Shown here: positions 62,593-64,000 of the stretch, piece by piece
Numbering within the stretch: position 1 is the first letter of the stretch
How the letters are laid out: every line of letters starts with the position of its first letter
Assembly: GCA_964654855.1 (NCBI GenBank)
Contig: CAZZJS010000004.1
Location: 62,001-126,000, forward strand
Length of the DNA: 64,000 bases
Direction of reading: 5' to 3'
Origin: JALZUV01 sp964654855
Lineage (GTDB): Bacteria > Pseudomonadota > Alphaproteobacteria > Rickettsiales > JALZUV01
Position numbers and translations under genes: made by a program
Notes under the pieces: model-generated
What the model was told of the DNA's origin: nothing
Database searches by the model: none
Seen by the model: the letters and a program-made list of their open reading frames with translations, nothing else

Positions 62593-63282
62593 CTATTCGT
62601 CGTCACCCGTCCCACGTATGATATGGATACCGATCCGCCGGTTAAGCGCTCGATTATCCGCAATGGGTTGGCCTTGTGCATCTAGATTATCAACCTTCGG
62701 CTTTACATCGGCAAAAGCAGCCATTTGCATACGGTTCTTGTCGATACCTTCGGCGATCATCGCTCGTGTTACTCCTGCCGCGCGGGTAGCCGATAATTCC
62801 CAGTTACTTGCAAAAACACCCCCCTTGATAGGCACATCATCTGTATGCCCCTCAATCTCTACTCGATACTCTTTTAAATTCATATCTTTAATGGCCACGA
62901 CCATTTCACTTAATATGGGCAGAGCTTTCTGCTTTAGTGTAGCCGAACCGCTTGCAAATAGGGCAGTCGAACTAATATCCAAACGTACTCCCTGATCCGT
63001 ATATTCAGCCGCCACATCTAGCTCGATTGCATGATCTTCAATAATAAGCTGAAAATCATCATAGAGCGACTTAAAGGGTAGCTCGATTACATCATCCACA
63101 AAACCAGAGGTCATCGCCTCAGCCACCTCCTCAAATCTATCAAGCTTTGGTTCAGAAACAGAAAGTAAAACAATAAAGAAGCATAGCAGTAACGTGACAG
63201 CATCCGCATAGGTGATGAGCCATGAATTTTCATCTTCATCATCTTTATGCTCTGCCATTACTTTTACTTTATAGGGTAGCAT
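62593..63282 (-). CDS. motB: Flagellar motor stator protein MotB
   Basis: MotB anchors the stator to peptidoglycan and carries the proton-binding Asp. The 229-residue protein has SWLITYADAVTLLLCFFIVLLS with that Asp, one membrane span, and a C-terminal OmpA-like peptidoglycan-binding domain (IEGHTDDVPIKGG, SNWELSATRAAGVTRAMIAEGI, NRALNRRIGI). The frame from 63282 overlaps motA by 14 nt. The ATG at 63258 (MAEHKDDEDE) is an alternative that leaves a 10-nt gap. It is separate from the main flagellar block. Confidence 0.94.
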   Translation of the reverse strand: MLPYKVKVMAEHKDDEDENSWLITYADAVTLLLCFFIVLLSVSEPKLDRFEEVAEAMTSGFVDDVIELPFKSLYDDFQLIIEDHAIELDVAAEYTDQGVRLDISSTALFASGSATLKQKALPILSEMVVAIKDMNLKEYRVEIEGHTDDVPIKGGVFASNWELSATRAAGVTRAMIAEGIDKNRMQMAAFADVKPKVDNLDAQGQPIADNRALNRRIGIHIIRGTGDDE

Positions 63283-64000
63283 TGTCTTTATCTTGACCCT
63301 CTTTATCGTCTAGTCGTAGCTGCTTATCTAGGTTGAAATGAATGGCCGGATCGAGGTAACTATTCAAACGATCTTGCATATAGCGTGGGCCTTTTTTATC
63401 AGATAGCATAACTAGCCCTTCAGCCATCATTTCATTGCGAAAACGCTGAATTTCCTCTTTTTGCAGTAGTTTCAAAGCAGCAGGCGTAAAGACCATACGC
63501 GCCACAACAACCCCATAAAGCGTCGTCAATAAAGCCAGTGACAGCCCCTGCCCAAGGCGCAGCATATCACCATCTAACCCTTGTAACATCACAACGAGGC
63601 CCACTAATGTTCCAATCATACCAAAAGCTGGAGCCGCTGATGCCATCTGTTTAAGCACGGAAACAGGAATCGTTTGTCGATCAAACTCGCTCGCAATAGC
63701 GATATCTAAAATCTCGTGTACTTCCTGTGGTTTATAACCGCTTGAAACAATCGTTAGGGCAAAACGTAAAACGGGATCATCCGTATTCACTTTCTTTATT
63801 TCATTTTCGAGTGCGTGCAATCCCTGCTTCTGCACAAGATACGACCATTGAATAAGGCGCATAATTTCAGTGTTCAGCCCTTCACGGGTAGATTGTGGTT
63901 TTTTAATCATCCACCAAATAGCCTTGAAGGCTAAAAGTACATAGCGTGCCTGATAACTCATGAAAGAGGCAGCAATAGTACCACCTAGCACCATCAAAAT
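63269..64000 (-). CDS. motA: Flagellar motor stator protein MotA (5' end outside window)
   Basis: MotA is the membrane part of the stator that converts ion flow into torque. The window shows at least 243 codons, open to the right edge. The visible start (VLGGTIAASFMS) is inside the first-second span region, so about 30 residues are missing. Recognisable parts are the cytoplasmic loop with charged residues (TREGLNTEIMRL), FGMIGTLVGLVVMLQGLDG, and LLTTLYGVVVARMVFTPAA. The 3' end overlaps motB by 14 nt. Confidence 0.93.
   Translation of the reverse strand: MLMVLGGTIAASFMSYQARYVLLAFKAIWWMIKKPQSTREGLNTEIMRLIQWSYLVQKQGLHALENEIKKVNTDDPVLRFALTIVSSGYKPQEVHEILDIAIASEFDRQTIPVSVLKQMASAAPAFGMIGTLVGLVVMLQGLDGDMLRLGQGLSLALLTTLYGVVVARMVFTPAALKLLQKEEIQRFRNEMMAEGLVMLSDKKGPRYMQDRLNSYLDPAIHFNLDKQLRLDDKEGQDKDNATL

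Overview
The window reads as chromosome of a flagellated, Gram-negative alphaproteobacterium of moderately low GC. The evidence is: a COQ7-type ubiquinone hydroxylase, a DUF3035/BamF-like lipoprotein behind lspA, a DUF1489 protein, HspQ, the Lpt and Mla lipid-transport genes, a porin, a RibBX-type riboflavin gene and a VirB-type secretion cluster. No rRNA, transposase or CRISPR array is visible. The single tRNA is tRNA-Tyr(GTA). The species cannot be named from the sequence.

Layout. 1-2474 (minus): end of a type IV secretion cluster, with a cut virB4 preceded by a polyprotein of three VirB2 pilin repeats. 2577-7012 (plus): Na/Ca exchanger, secF, ribF, lspA, BamF-like lipoprotein, LysM/BON protein. 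7072-13293: SDR, a large atypical RNB ribonuclease (plus), and the minus operon acpP-fabF-dsbB-coq7. 13454-16401: small orphan genes, a divergent GalU-like enzyme, fabG. 16457-20728 (minus): cell-shape operon mreC-mreD-mrdA-rodA. 20767-22964: hspQ, DUF1489, a possible structured RNA, an orphan gene between inverted paired repeats, and tRNA-Tyr. 23058-30611 (plus): rlmB, lptF-lptG, lptD-surA-rsmA (envelope biogenesis) and an orphan gene that seems to start on a non-AUG codon. 30612-42055 (minus): late flagellar block fliC-flaG-fliD-fliS-fliK-flgD-flgE, with unusually large hook and cap proteins. 42280-47582 (plus): glyA-nrdR-lipoprotein-ribD-ribE-ribBX. 47640-56000: yggS, porin, methyltransferase and glycosyltransferase, a pilin-like protein without a processing motif, metE, a small lipoprotein. 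56159-64000: nitrilase-family amidase, PNPOx-like protein, mlaC/mlaA, metF, an 856-residue nucleotide-enzyme fusion, and motA-motB (motA cut by the edge).

Most of the window is core metabolism and envelope or motility genes. The most unusual items are (1) the 59982-62552 protein, which joins an ITPA/HAM1-like nucleotide pyrophosphatase to two LOG-like domains and could form a two-step nucleotide-cleansing or signalling enzyme; (2) the triple VirB2 polyprotein; (3) an RNB ribonuclease without S1 or cold-shock domains but with a long C-terminal region that has dsRBD-like segments, possibly read from a leaderless mRNA; (4) a LamG/jelly-roll domain inside the flagellar cap protein and paired modules inside the hook protein; (5) the orphan gene and structured-RNA candidate on the 3' side of tRNA-Tyr.
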